Part shown: piece by piece, positions 1 to 6,446 of the stretch | How the letters are laid out: every line of letters begins with the position of its first letter | Numbering within the stretch: position 1 is the stretch's first letter | NCBI GenBank assembly: GCA_044370695.1 | Contig: JBILVB010000111.1 | Span: 1-12,848, forward strand | Reading direction: 5' to 3' | Source: JBEIFW01 sp044370695 | GTDB taxonomy: Bacteria > Actinomycetota > Acidimicrobiia > Acidimicrobiales > Ilumatobacteraceae | DNA: 12,848 bases | Program-made: the position numbers and the translations under genes | The notes under the pieces: generated by a model | Told to the model about the DNA's origin: nothing | Databases searched by the model: none | The model's input: the letters and a program-made list of their open reading frames with translations, nothing else

Positions 1-737
1 GACTGCACCAGCACCGTGCCGCCGGCCAGCCAGCAGCTCCAGGCGTTCCAGTGCGCCGCGCCGTGCATGAACGGCGGTGAGGGCAGGGCCCGGAGACGAT
101 CGCCGTTGCCGGCCTTCGCGACGAGTTCGGCCGGTTCCGACGCCGTGATCCCGAGCGCCCCGGCGACGAAGTCGGCTTGCCGCCACAGCACGCCCTTGGG
201 CTTGCCGGTGGTGCCGCCCGTGTAGAGCACGTAGAGGTCGTCGGGCGAGCACGCCGGGTCGCTCCAGGGTTCGGCACCGGCGAGCACCGCCTCGTAGGGC
301 GCACCGACCTCCCACACGGTGGTGACCGCCGGGCAGGAGGGCAGGGCCTCGTCGAGGACCGGCCGCAGCGTCGGGTCGACGACGACGGCCCGGGCCTGCG
401 AATCGCGCAGCACGTACGCGAGCTCGTCCGCGGTGTAGCGGTAGTTGACGTTCACCGGTGCGCAGCGGGCCTTGTACGCGCCGAGCATCACTTCGAGGTA
501 CTCGTTGCCGTTGTGACAGAAGAGCGCGACGACGTCCTGACCCTTCTCCCACCCGGCGAGCCGGTCGCGCTCGACGACCGTGCCGAGCCCGGCGGCCCGC
601 AGCGCGCCGGCCACCCGGCGGCTGCGGTCGCCGATCTGGCGCCAGGACAGGATCCGGTCCCGGAACACGAGGCACTGACGGTCCGGATGGGCGGCCTCGA
701 GGGCCTCGTGGGCGGAAGCGAGGTTGATCCCGGGCAT
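1..737 (-). CDS. Acyl-CoA synthetase (AMP-forming), FadD19-like, C-terminus cut off by the window edge
   Basis: Probable acid:CoA ligase: it would activate a carboxylic acid with ATP to an acyl-adenylate and then an acyl-CoA, in the cytoplasm. I translated the minus strand from the ATG at 737 and found 245 codons open to the window edge. The N-terminal half of the ANL fold is visible: a substrate-entry segment NGNEYLEVMLGAYKAR (77-91), VNVNYRYTADEL (96-106), and the AMP-binding P-loop YTGGTTGKPKG (172-182) followed by VLWRQADF, a wording typical of mycobacterial FadD19/FadD17-type ligases. The C-terminal lid domain lies outside. It is divergent from the hydratase-family gene at 754, only 16 bp away, which suggests a shared acyl-CoA degradation theme. 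The substrate (fatty acid or sterol side chain) is not determined. The family call is secure; the FadD19-like subtype is from memory of motif wording. Confidence 0.9.
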   Translation of the reverse strand, partial: MPGINLASAHEALEAAHPDRQCLVFRDRILSWRQIGDRSRRVAGALRAAGLGTVVERDRLAGWEKGQDVVALFCHNGNEYLEVMLGAYKARCAPVNVNYRYTADELAYVLRDSQARAVVVDPTLRPVLDEALPSCPAVTTVWEVGAPYEAVLAGAEPWSDPACSPDDLYVLYTGGTTGKPKGVLWRQADFVAGALGITASEPAELVAKAGNGDRLRALPSPPFMHGAAHWNAWSCWLAGGTVLVQ

Positions 738-753
738 CGGGCAGGATGCTGGC

Positions 754-1557
754 ATGGAGCCGCTCGTCCTCGACAACCCCCGTCCCGGTGTCACCCGGAT
801 CACGCTCAACCGTCCGGCCAAGCTCAACGCGCTCACCACCGAGATGGTGCAGGGTCTCCACGATGCCCTCGACGCCATCGCCGTCGACGCGTCGTGCCGG
901 GTCGTGATCCTCACGGGTGCGGGCCGCGGGTTCTGCGCCGGCCTCGATCTCGGCGGCTACGGCGAGGCACCACACACCGAGGGCTTCGGTCGTCCGCAGG
1001 CGGGCTTCGCCGTGCAGCGACACATCGCGCGGCTCATCCCGCACCTGCGCTCGCTCCCGCAGCCCGTGATCGCCGCGGTCAACGGCCCTGCGGCCGGCGG
1101 GGGTTTCGCGCTCGTGCTCGGGTCGGACGTGCGCCTCGCAGCGGCCTCGTCCCGGTTCAACGCCGCGTTCATCCGCATCGGGTTGTCGGCCTGCGACATC
1201 GGCACGAGCTGGTTGCTCCCGCGCCTGGTGGGCGCCGCTCGGGCCCAGGAGCTCATGCTGACGGGCCGCATCTTCGACGCCGAGGAGGCCTACCGGATCG
1301 GCCTCGTCGTGGAGGTCACCCCCGACGAGGTGCTGATGGAGGCGGCGTTGGCGAAGGCCGAGCAGATCATGCTGAACAGCCCGTTCGGAGTGGCCCTCAC
1401 CAAGGAGGGGATGTGGTCGTCGCTCGAGATCCCGGCGATGCAGAACGCCATCGACCTCGAGAACCGCCAGCAGATCATGGCCTCGTTCACCGAGGACGCC
1501 ACCGAAGCCCGCCGGGCCTTCCTGGAGCGGCGGCCACCGTCGTACCGCAACACCTGA
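754..1557 (+). CDS. Enoyl-CoA hydratase/isomerase family protein lacking both canonical catalytic glutamates
   Basis: A 267-residue crotonase-fold protein, the usual size for the family, expected to act on an acyl-CoA thioester in the cytoplasm. The oxyanion-hole segments are intact: RGFCAGLDL (58-66) and NGPAAGGGFAL (110-120). The position of Glu144 of rat mitochondrial hydratase is Ala119, and that of Glu164 is Phe139. Asp148 in GLSACDIGTSWLLPRLVG (143-160) is retained; it aligns with the catalytic aspartate of dienoyl-CoA isomerases. Simple hydration is therefore doubtful. Isomerase, decarboxylase-like or other chemistry is possible, and many actinobacterial EchA paralogues look like this. 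I chose the ATG at 754 because residues before it are not family-like; an in-frame TTG at 724 would overlap the divergent ligase gene. A weak purine-rich AGGA precedes it. Confidence 0.88.
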   Translation: MEPLVLDNPRPGVTRITLNRPAKLNALTTEMVQGLHDALDAIAVDASCRVVILTGAGRGFCAGLDLGGYGEAPHTEGFGRPQAGFAVQRHIARLIPHLRSLPQPVIAAVNGPAAGGGFALVLGSDVRLAAASSRFNAAFIRIGLSACDIGTSWLLPRLVGAARAQELMLTGRIFDAEEAYRIGLVVEVTPDEVLMEAALAKAEQIMLNSPFGVALTKEGMWSSLEIPAMQNAIDLENRQQIMASFTEDATEARRAFLERRPPSYRNT

Positions 1558-1602
1558 CGGACACCTGAGGGTCATTGGGGGGAGTGTCGGCCGTCACCCT
1601 CG

Positions 1603-1611
1603 TGGTACCGT
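1603..1611 (+). promoter_or_regulatory. Candidate extended -10 promoter for SBP1
   Basis: TGGTACCGT reads as an extended -10 element (TGN followed by TANNNT). It would start transcription near 1618, about 37 bases before the SBP1 ATG. No convincing -35 is present; the best is GTGTCG at 1584. The call rests on pattern alone. Confidence 0.4.
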
Positions 1612-1619
1612 CCAGGCCA

Positions 1620-1639
1620 GCCGTGCCGGGGGGTGCGGC
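1620..1639 (+). promoter_or_regulatory. Short stem-loop in the SBP1 5' leader
   Basis: GCCGTGCC (1620-1627) can pair with GGTGCGGC (1632-1639) over eight pairs, two of them G-U, around a GGGG loop. It ends about 15 bases before the ATG, just upstream of the G-rich ribosome-binding stretch GGGGG (1644-1648). It could affect translation or mRNA stability. In DNA this GC-rich, such a stem can also arise by chance. Confidence 0.3.
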
Positions 1640-1654
1640 AGATGGGGGACCACC

Positions 1655-3457
1655 ATGAGGAGTAGGAGAGGGGCGCTCGCCGTCGCGGGTGTCCTGGTCA
1701 CGTTCGGTCTCGTCGCGGCGGCCTGCGGCGACGATTCGAAAGACAGCGGGGGGACGACGACGACTGCGGCCGGGGGCACCACGGTCGCCTCGGTGTCGAC
1801 GATCGCCTCGACCACGTTGAAGCCCGCCGACGACAAGCCCAAGCGGGGCGGCACGCTCACCTACGGTGTCGAGGCGGAGACGGCGACGGGGTTCTCCGCG
1901 CTGTACTCGCAGTTCGCCATCTCCGGTGAGGCCGTGGCTCGCGCCATCTACGACAACGTCATGGCGATCGGCGAGGACGGCAAGACCCACGGCATGCTCG
2001 CCGAGTCGATGACCCCCAACGCGGATTTCACCTCCTGGACGGTGAAGATGCGCTCGGGCATCAAGTTCCACGACGGCACCCCGCTCGACGGCACTGCGCT
2101 GAAGCTTTATGTCGAGAACGGGCGCTGCAGCCCGCTCGTGGCGACGGCGTTCGGCGAGTTCGGCGGCTGCCCGAAGTCGTTCGACGCGAGCAAGCCCGAG
2201 GACGCGAAGACGAACCGCAAGCCGATCTCCACCATCTTCAAGGCGATCACGGTCGACTCGGCCGATCCGATGACGGTGAAGATCGACCTGCTGGCGCCCT
2301 ACGCCGTGCTCGACTACTCCGCTGCCGGCTGGTACCTGATCAGCCCGAAGAACATCGACGACGTGGCGAACTCGCCGAAGAACCCGATCGGGACGGGCCC
2401 GTTCAAGTTCAAGTCCTGGACCGTGAACGACAAGCTCGAACTGGTGAAGAACCCGGACTACTGGCTCAAGGCACCCGACGGTCAGCCCTACCCGTACCTC
2501 GACGCGCTGACGATCCGGCCGATCGACGACATCGCGGCTCGGGAGAACTGCCTGCGCGGCGGCCAGTGCGACGTGATCCACACCTCGAACGGCGACGCCA
2601 TCAACAAGTTCCGCTCGGAGAAGGACCAGTGGAACATCTTCGAGAACAACGTCGGCGGTGAGACCGGCCACTACATGTTCAACAACGCCCCGACGATCGG
2701 CGGCAAGGAGAACCCGATCGCGGACGTCAACGTCCGCACCGGTCTGGCCAAGTGCGTCGACTACGACGAGCTGAACAAGCTTCGCAACGGCGGCGTCACC
2801 CCGGTGGCCAACGGGCCGTTCCCGCCCGGCGTCGACGGCTACCTCGCCGACAACGGGTACCCGAAGAAGGACTTCGAGGGCGGCAAGAAGCTCCTCGACG
2901 CCTACAAGGCCTCCAAGGGCATCACCGGCGACCTCGAGTTGGCCTTCGGCACCACGGCCGACCCGTTCAACAAGGGCACCAACGAGCTGATCGCCAGCTA
3001 CTGGAAGAAGTGCGGCGTCAACGGCAAGATCGACCAGACCGAGCAGGGCCAGTACATCACCCGGGCTCTCGTCGGCGATTTCCAGATCTTCGCCTGGCGT
3101 AACTTCGGCGGCCTGAACCCGGACCGCAACTACGTGTGGTGGCTGTCGGCCTTCGCGATCGACGCTCCCGGCGTGGCCCTGAACTTCGGCCGCATCAAGG
3201 ACCCGGACATCGACAAGGCGCTCACCACGATCCGCCAGAGCGGTGACCCGGCGGCCCGCAAGGCGGCGGCCGAGACGATCAACAAGACGTTCGGCTCGAA
3301 GGTCTACAACCTGTGGACGGCGTGGACCCTGTGGCAGCAGGTGGCGAACAAGAAGGTGCAGGCGGTGGGCTCGTCGTTCAACGCTCCCGACGGCACCAAG
3401 TTGGTCAACACGCACCGGGTGTCGATGCACTCCTGGCAGCAGATCTGGATCAAGTGA
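1655..3457 (+). CDS. SBP1: ABC importer solute-binding lipoprotein, family 5 (peptide/nickel type)
   Basis: A 600-residue extracytoplasmic receptor that would capture a ligand and hand it to an Opp/Dpp-type permease. The N-terminus has basic residues (RSRR), a hydrophobic stretch and a lipobox ending at Cys24 (VAAAC), followed by GDDSKDSGG and a Thr-rich tether; it is therefore predicted to be lipid-anchored outside the membrane. The mature part starts with KRGGTLTYG, the usual opening of SBP_bac_5 proteins, and contains IKFHDGTPLDG and NPIGTGPFKFKSW, both family-typical. Cysteine pairs 158/172 and 299/305 may form disulfides. It has its own promoter-like element and a strong terminator downstream, so it is probably monocistronic. 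SBP2 (6447-8273) is a close paralogue of nearly equal length. SBP1 has no permease of its own here and probably shares the nearby one. The ligand is unknown. Confidence 0.93.
   Translation: MRSRRGALAVAGVLVTFGLVAAACGDDSKDSGGTTTTAAGGTTVASVSTIASTTLKPADDKPKRGGTLTYGVEAETATGFSALYSQFAISGEAVARAIYDNVMAIGEDGKTHGMLAESMTPNADFTSWTVKMRSGIKFHDGTPLDGTALKLYVENGRCSPLVATAFGEFGGCPKSFDASKPEDAKTNRKPISTIFKAITVDSADPMTVKIDLLAPYAVLDYSAAGWYLISPKNIDDVANSPKNPIGTGPFKFKSWTVNDKLELVKNPDYWLKAPDGQPYPYLDALTIRPIDDIAARENCLRGGQCDVIHTSNGDAINKFRSEKDQWNIFENNVGGETGHYMFNNAPTIGGKENPIADVNVRTGLAKCVDYDELNKLRNGGVTPVANGPFPPGVDGYLADNGYPKKDFEGGKKLLDAYKASKGITGDLELAFGTTADPFNKGTNELIASYWKKCGVNGKIDQTEQGQYITRALVGDFQIFAWRNFGGLNPDRNYVWWLSAFAIDAPGVALNFGRIKDPDIDKALTTIRQSGDPAARKAAAETINKTFGSKVYNLWTAWTLWQQVANKKVQAVGSSFNAPDGTKLVNTHRVSMHSWQQIWIK
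1793..1854 (+). repeat. Near-identical paralogous block A, copy in SBP1 (tether/N-terminus)
   Basis: These 62 bases match 6603-6664 in SBP2 with three differences, all synonymous. They encode the segment running from VSTIASTTLKPADD into KRGG. The flanking Ser/Thr-rich tether is quite different between the two genes, so identity begins abruptly here. Confidence 0.85.
2375..2485 (+). repeat. Near-identical paralogous block B, copy in SBP1
   Basis: These 111 bases align with 7191-7301 in SBP2 with four mismatches, all at third codon positions, giving 37 identical residues (SBP1 241-277). The block covers NPIGTGPFKFKSW and the following segment up to APDGQ. Flanking sequence on the 5' side is clearly more divergent. 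Confidence 0.85.
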
Positions 3458-3473
3458 TCCACCGCGCCTGACG

Positions 3474-3513
3474 GCGCAACGGGCCCGGACCGTACGGTCC
3501 GGGCCCGTTGCGC
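3474..3513. terminator. 40-bp perfect palindrome, likely bidirectional terminator
   Basis: The left half GCGCAACGGGCCCGGACCGT is exactly mirrored in the right half, with no mismatch. It forms an 18-bp stem with a GTAC tip. It sits 16 bp after the SBP1 stop and 70 bp after the end of the convergent TetR gene, so it can serve both strands. There is no T-tract on either side, which is common for actinobacterial hairpin terminators. A further GTTGCGCAAC palindrome at 3532-3541 repeats the base of the stem and could pair alternatively. Confidence 0.8.
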
Positions 3514-3583
3514 GTCGTAGGCGTCGTCGGCGTTGCGCAACAGGCCGGGTTCGAGCGGTCCGGGCTCCCGCTGCCGTCGCAGG

Positions 3584-4159
3584 TCAGACGGTGGCCGGCA
3601 CGGCGCCGAGGCCGCCGCCGAGGAACTCGGTGAGCACCTCGACCAGACGATCCTCGGGCAGCGTCGGGCGCTCGAGCCACTGCAGCACCGAGGCGTGGAC
3701 GACGGCGAGGACGGCGGTGGCCAGCACCTCGGACTCGGGTGCCCCGCCCAGGCTGCGGGCCGTCGCCCGGACCCGGTCGGCGTGCAGGCGCGGCAGCTGG
3801 GCGAAGGTGGCCTCGCCGGACGCGTACCGGTACCCGGCCGGGTCGGAGCGGGCGTAGGCCAGGTGCGCCTCCACGGCCCGCCGCAGGGCGTTGCGCCGGT
3901 CGTCGGCGGACACGACCGCGGCCGTGACCCGGGCGCCGAGCTCGCTGACGGCGCGGCGGTAGACGGCTTCGAGCAGCCCGTTTCGATCGCCGAAGTAGTT
4001 GTAGACGAGCGCCCGGGAGACCCCGGCAGCCTCGGCGATCTCCTCGAAGGTCACCCCGGCCGGATCGCGTCCGGCGAACACCGACGCAGCCGCAACGACG
4101 ATCTGCTCGCGGCGCTCGGCGCGGTTCAACCGGGTTCGCCCGGCCGGGATCTCGGCCAC
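3584..4159 (-). CDS. TetR-family transcriptional regulator
   Basis: A 191-residue one-component repressor-type protein, the normal TetR length. The N-terminal DNA-binding domain is clear: RAERREQIVVAAASVFA (13-29) is helix 1, and TFEEIAEAAGVSRALVYNYF (37-56) is the helix-turn-helix with its usual YNYF ending. The C-terminal two-thirds is a diverse helical ligand-binding/dimerisation domain with no ligand hint. Translation starts at GTG (4159); no in-frame ATG is plausible without losing the HTH. It begins 16 bp after the stop of the second ATPase on the same strand, so it is very likely the last gene of that operon. It probably controls the importer, perhaps itself as well through the promoter at about 6300-6329, but I found no repeated operator shared by the importer promoters. 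Confidence 0.92.
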   Translation of the reverse strand: MAEIPAGRTRLNRAERREQIVVAAASVFAGRDPAGVTFEEIAEAAGVSRALVYNYFGDRNGLLEAVYRRAVSELGARVTAAVVSADDRRNALRRAVEAHLAYARSDPAGYRYASGEATFAQLPRLHADRVRATARSLGGAPESEVLATAVLAVVHASVLQWLERPTLPEDRLVEVLTEFLGGGLGAVPATV

Positions 4160-4175
4160 GTCCGGCTGTCGTACG

Positions 4176-5180
4176 TCAGGTGGGTGCCCCGACGAGCGGG
4201 AAGTGGCAGGCGACGTAGTGGCCCTGCCCGATGTCCCGCAGTTGCGGCTCCTCCGAAGCGCACCGCTCCTGGGCGATGGGGCAGCGGGTTCGGAACCGGC
4301 ACCCCGACGGCGGTGCCATCGGGGAGGGCAACTCGCCCTGGATCCGGTTGGTCGGGTCCGGCTTCACCTCGGGATTCGGGACGGGGATCGAGTCGAGCAA
4401 GCGGGAGGTGTACGGGTGGGCCGGCCGGTCGTAGAGGTCGTCGGACGGGGCGACCTCGCACACCTTGCCGAGGTACATCACGCACACCCGGTCGCTGACG
4501 TTCTTCACGACCGCGAGGTCGTGGGCGATGAACACCATGGTGAGGCCGTACTTGGCCTTCAGGTCCTCGAGGAGGTTGAGCACCTGGGCCTGGACACTCA
4601 CGTCGAGGGCCGAGACGGGCTCGTCGCAGATGAGCATCTTGGGTTCGAGGACCAGGGCCCGGGCGATCGAGATGCGCTGGCACTGCCCGCCCGAGAACTG
4701 GTGCGGCCGACGATCGGCCGTGGACGGGTCGATACCGACGGTCTCGAGCACCTCGTCGACCTTGCGGGCACGCTCTTCTTTGGTGCCGATGCCCCACACG
4801 TGGAGCGGTTCGGCGACGATGTCGCGCACCCGGCGGCGGGGGTTCAGCGACGAGATCGGGTCCTGGAAGATCATCTGCACGTTGGTGCGCAGCTGGCGCA
4901 CCTTCTCCCCGCGCAGCTGCGTGAGGTCCTGGCCCTGGAACACGATGCTGCCCCCGGTGGGCGGCGGGAGCTGGATCACGGCCTTGCCGGTGGTGGACTT
5001 GCCGCACCCCGACTCGCCGACGAGTCCGAGTGTCTCGCCCGGGAGCACGTCGAAGCTGATCCCCGACACGGCATGCACCTTCAGTCCGGTGCGGCCCACG
5101 GGGAATTCGACGGTCAGGTTCTCGACCCGCAGCAACGCCTCCGATTCGGCGTGCAGGTGGGCGGTGCCGGTGCCGGCCAT
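4176..5180 (-). CDS. ABC transporter ATPase, OppF/DppF type
   Basis: A 334-residue nucleotide-binding subunit of a peptide/nickel-type importer; it would hydrolyse ATP on the cytoplasmic face as a partner of the ATPase encoded just upstream. Motifs visible: Walker A GESGCGKS (55-62), Q-loop Gln106, signature FSGGQCQR (162-169), Walker B LICDEP (183-188), D-loop ALD (191-193), switch His220. The C-terminal oligopeptide-transporter extension carries GCRFRTRCPIAQERC, with cysteines 294, 300, 307 and a fourth at 325. The start is the ATG at 5180, whose A is also the last base of the upstream gene's TGA stop (TGATG), indicating translational coupling. The open frame continues far upstream but that part is antisense-like nonsense in the frame of no known domain. 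TetR follows 16 bp later. Confidence 0.95.
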   Translation of the reverse strand: MAGTGTAHLHAESEALLRVENLTVEFPVGRTGLKVHAVSGISFDVLPGETLGLVGESGCGKSTTGKAVIQLPPPTGGSIVFQGQDLTQLRGEKVRQLRTNVQMIFQDPISSLNPRRRVRDIVAEPLHVWGIGTKEERARKVDEVLETVGIDPSTADRRPHQFSGGQCQRISIARALVLEPKMLICDEPVSALDVSVQAQVLNLLEDLKAKYGLTMVFIAHDLAVVKNVSDRVCVMYLGKVCEVAPSDDLYDRPAHPYTSRLLDSIPVPNPEVKPDPTNRIQGELPSPMAPPSGCRFRTRCPIAQERCASEEPQLRDIGQGHYVACHFPLVGAPT

Positions 5181-6241
5181 CACGCACCGGTCCCGGCGGT
5201 CGTGCCCTGACGGGACTGCCACTCGGCCGAGCCGACCGGGTACCAGCAGGCGTAGAAGTGGCCGGGGGTGTCGGCTTCGACCAAGGGAGGTTCCTCCACG
5301 GTGCAGCGCTCCTGGGCGTACGGGCAGCGGGGCGCGAAGCGGCACCCCGGCGGCGGGTCGATCAGCGCAGGCGGGCGACCGGCGATCACCTGCAGCCGGG
5401 TGTGCGAATGGTCTTCGATGCGCGGGATCGAGCGCAGCAGGGCCTCGGTGTACGGCATCTTCATGTTCGAGAACAGCACCTTGGTCGGCGCCTTCTCGAC
5501 GAGTTTGCCGGCGTACATCACGGCGATCTCGTCGGTGCGCCCGGCCACGACGCCGAGGTCGTGGGTCACGAGGATCATCGACATGTTGCGGTCGCGGCGC
5601 TGCTCGTCGAGCAGGTCGAGGATCTGGGCCTGGACGGTCACGTCGAGCGCCGTGGTGGGCTCGTCGGCGAACAGCATCGTGGGCCCGCACGCCAGGGCGA
5701 TGGCGATCGACACTCGCTGGCGCATGCCTCCGGAGAGTTGGTAGGGGAACTCCCGGAGGCGCCGCTGCGGCTCGGGGATGCGCACGTCGGCGAGCAACTT
5801 CTCGGCCGTGGCGAGCGCCTGGTCCTTTGGCATGTCGAGCCGCTTGGTCAACGATTCGGTGATCTGGCGCCCGACGCGCACGACCGGGTTCAACGACGTC
5901 ATCGGGTCCTGGAAGATCATCGTCATCTCGGTGCCCCAGAACTGGCGCATCAGCTTGGGATCGGCCGAGGAGATGTCGTTGCCCTCGAACAGCACCGTGC
6001 CCGAGCGCAGCGTCGTGCGCCGGGGGAGCAGACCCATGATCGATCGGGACAGGACCGTCTTGCCGGATCCGGATTCGCCCACGACCCCGAGCGACTTGCC
6101 TCGTTCGAGGGTGAAGCTCACGCCGTCCACCGCGCGCACGATGCCGCGCGGCGTTCGGAAGTGGGTTCGCAGATCGCGCACCTCGAGGAGGGTCGACGTC
6201 GTTGCCCGACGCTGCGCGGTATCGAGCGCGTTGCGAGACAC
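5180..6241 (-). CDS. ABC transporter ATPase, OppD/DppD type
   Basis: A 353-residue ATPase subunit, first gene of the minus-strand operon. Motifs: Walker A GESGSGKT (55-62), Q-loop Gln111, signature LSGGMRQ (169-175), Walker B MLFADEP (189-195), D-loop ALD (198-200), switch His227. The C-terminal extension has GCRFAPRCPYAQERC, with cysteines 300, 306, 313 and a fourth at 332. Four cysteines in this region bind a [4Fe-4S] cluster in some DppD-type ATPases; whether they do here is inference. I chose the GTG at 6241 because it has an excellent Shine-Dalgarno (GAAAGGA, six-base spacing) and lies about 50 bases after a good promoter; an in-frame GTG at 6289 would sit almost on the predicted transcription start. 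The stop overlaps the next gene by one base. Confidence 0.95.
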   Translation of the reverse strand: MSRNALDTAQRRATTSTLLEVRDLRTHFRTPRGIVRAVDGVSFTLERGKSLGVVGESGSGKTVLSRSIMGLLPRRTTLRSGTVLFEGNDISSADPKLMRQFWGTEMTMIFQDPMTSLNPVVRVGRQITESLTKRLDMPKDQALATAEKLLADVRIPEPQRRLREFPYQLSGGMRQRVSIAIALACGPTMLFADEPTTALDVTVQAQILDLLDEQRRDRNMSMILVTHDLGVVAGRTDEIAVMYAGKLVEKAPTKVLFSNMKMPYTEALLRSIPRIEDHSHTRLQVIAGRPPALIDPPPGCRFAPRCPYAQERCTVEEPPLVEADTPGHFYACWYPVGSAEWQSRQGTTAGTGA

Positions 6242-6247
6242 TCGGAT

Positions 6248-6254
6248 TCCTTTC
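6248..6254 (-). promoter_or_regulatory. Strong ribosome-binding site fixing the OppD-type start
   Basis: GAAAGGA on the minus strand, six bases before the GTG at 6241. It is the best Shine-Dalgarno match I saw in the window and decides the start of the first ATPase gene over the upstream GTG at 6289. Confidence 0.75.
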
Positions 6255-6299
6255 GGCCGTCCCCCGGAACCGCGGGCCCCCGGCGCCACGGCAGGCCGG

Positions 6300-6329
6300 A
6301 GGGTACGGGTGCATTCGACACGGTGTCAA
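6300..6329 (-). promoter_or_regulatory. Sigma-70-type promoter of the ATPase-TetR operon
   Basis: On the minus strand a perfect -35 TTGACA (6329-6324) is followed after 18 bases by TACCCT (6305-6300) as -10. Transcription would begin near 6293, giving a leader of about 50 bases. A small inverted repeat GACAC-G-GTGTC (6317-6327) overlaps the -35 and could be an operator half-structure; that part is speculative. Confidence 0.7.
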
Positions 6330-6356
6330 CGCCCGCACACTGGGACGTGGAGGGAG

Positions 6357-6385
6357 TTGACCCCATCCGTCGGTGCGTTTACTGT
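6357..6385 (+). promoter_or_regulatory. Sigma-70-type promoter of the SBP2-permease operon
   Basis: TTGACC (6357-6362) and TACTGT (6380-6385) are separated by exactly 17 bases. The predicted start is near 6392, leaving a leader of about 55 bases. A CGTCA-GCAG-TGACG inverted repeat (6391-6404) lies on the predicted start and could be bound by a repressor. It is back to back with the ATPase promoter; the two -35 boxes are 27 bases apart. Confidence 0.72.
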
Positions 6386-6406
6386 CGCCGCGTCAGCAGT
6401 GACGAC

Positions 6407-6425
6407 CGGCACAGTTCCCGTGCCG
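6407..6425 (+). promoter_or_regulatory. Stem-loop in the SBP2 5' leader
   Basis: CGGCAC (6407-6412) pairs with GTGCCG (6420-6425) around a seven-base loop. It ends ten bases before the ribosome-binding stretch GGGGG (6436-6440), which itself is six bases from the ATG. It may influence mRNA stability or ribosome access; chance cannot be excluded. Confidence 0.35.
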
Positions 6426-6446
6426 ATCGAGACCAGGGGGTTGTAG

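Noticed and set aside
724..753. TTG 724 as start of the hydratase-family gene
   Set aside because: It would overlap the divergent ligase gene and add residues outside the crotonase fold; ATG 754 fits the family length.
1487..3430. Long minus-strand open frame (647 codons) opposite SBP1
   Set aside because: It is antisense to a clear SBP gene. Its composition is rich in Arg, Val, Asp and Gly with no domain, as expected from the complementary frame in high-GC DNA.
6242..6289. GTG at 6289 as start of the first ATPase
   Set aside because: It lies at the predicted transcription start with no ribosome-binding site, while GTG 6241 has GAAAGGA at ideal spacing.
5181..6338. Upstream extension of the second ATPase to a 720-residue protein
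   Set aside because: The extension overlaps the first ATPase in another frame and is Arg/Pro/His-rich nonsense. The ATG at 5180 with the TGATG overlap is the natural start.
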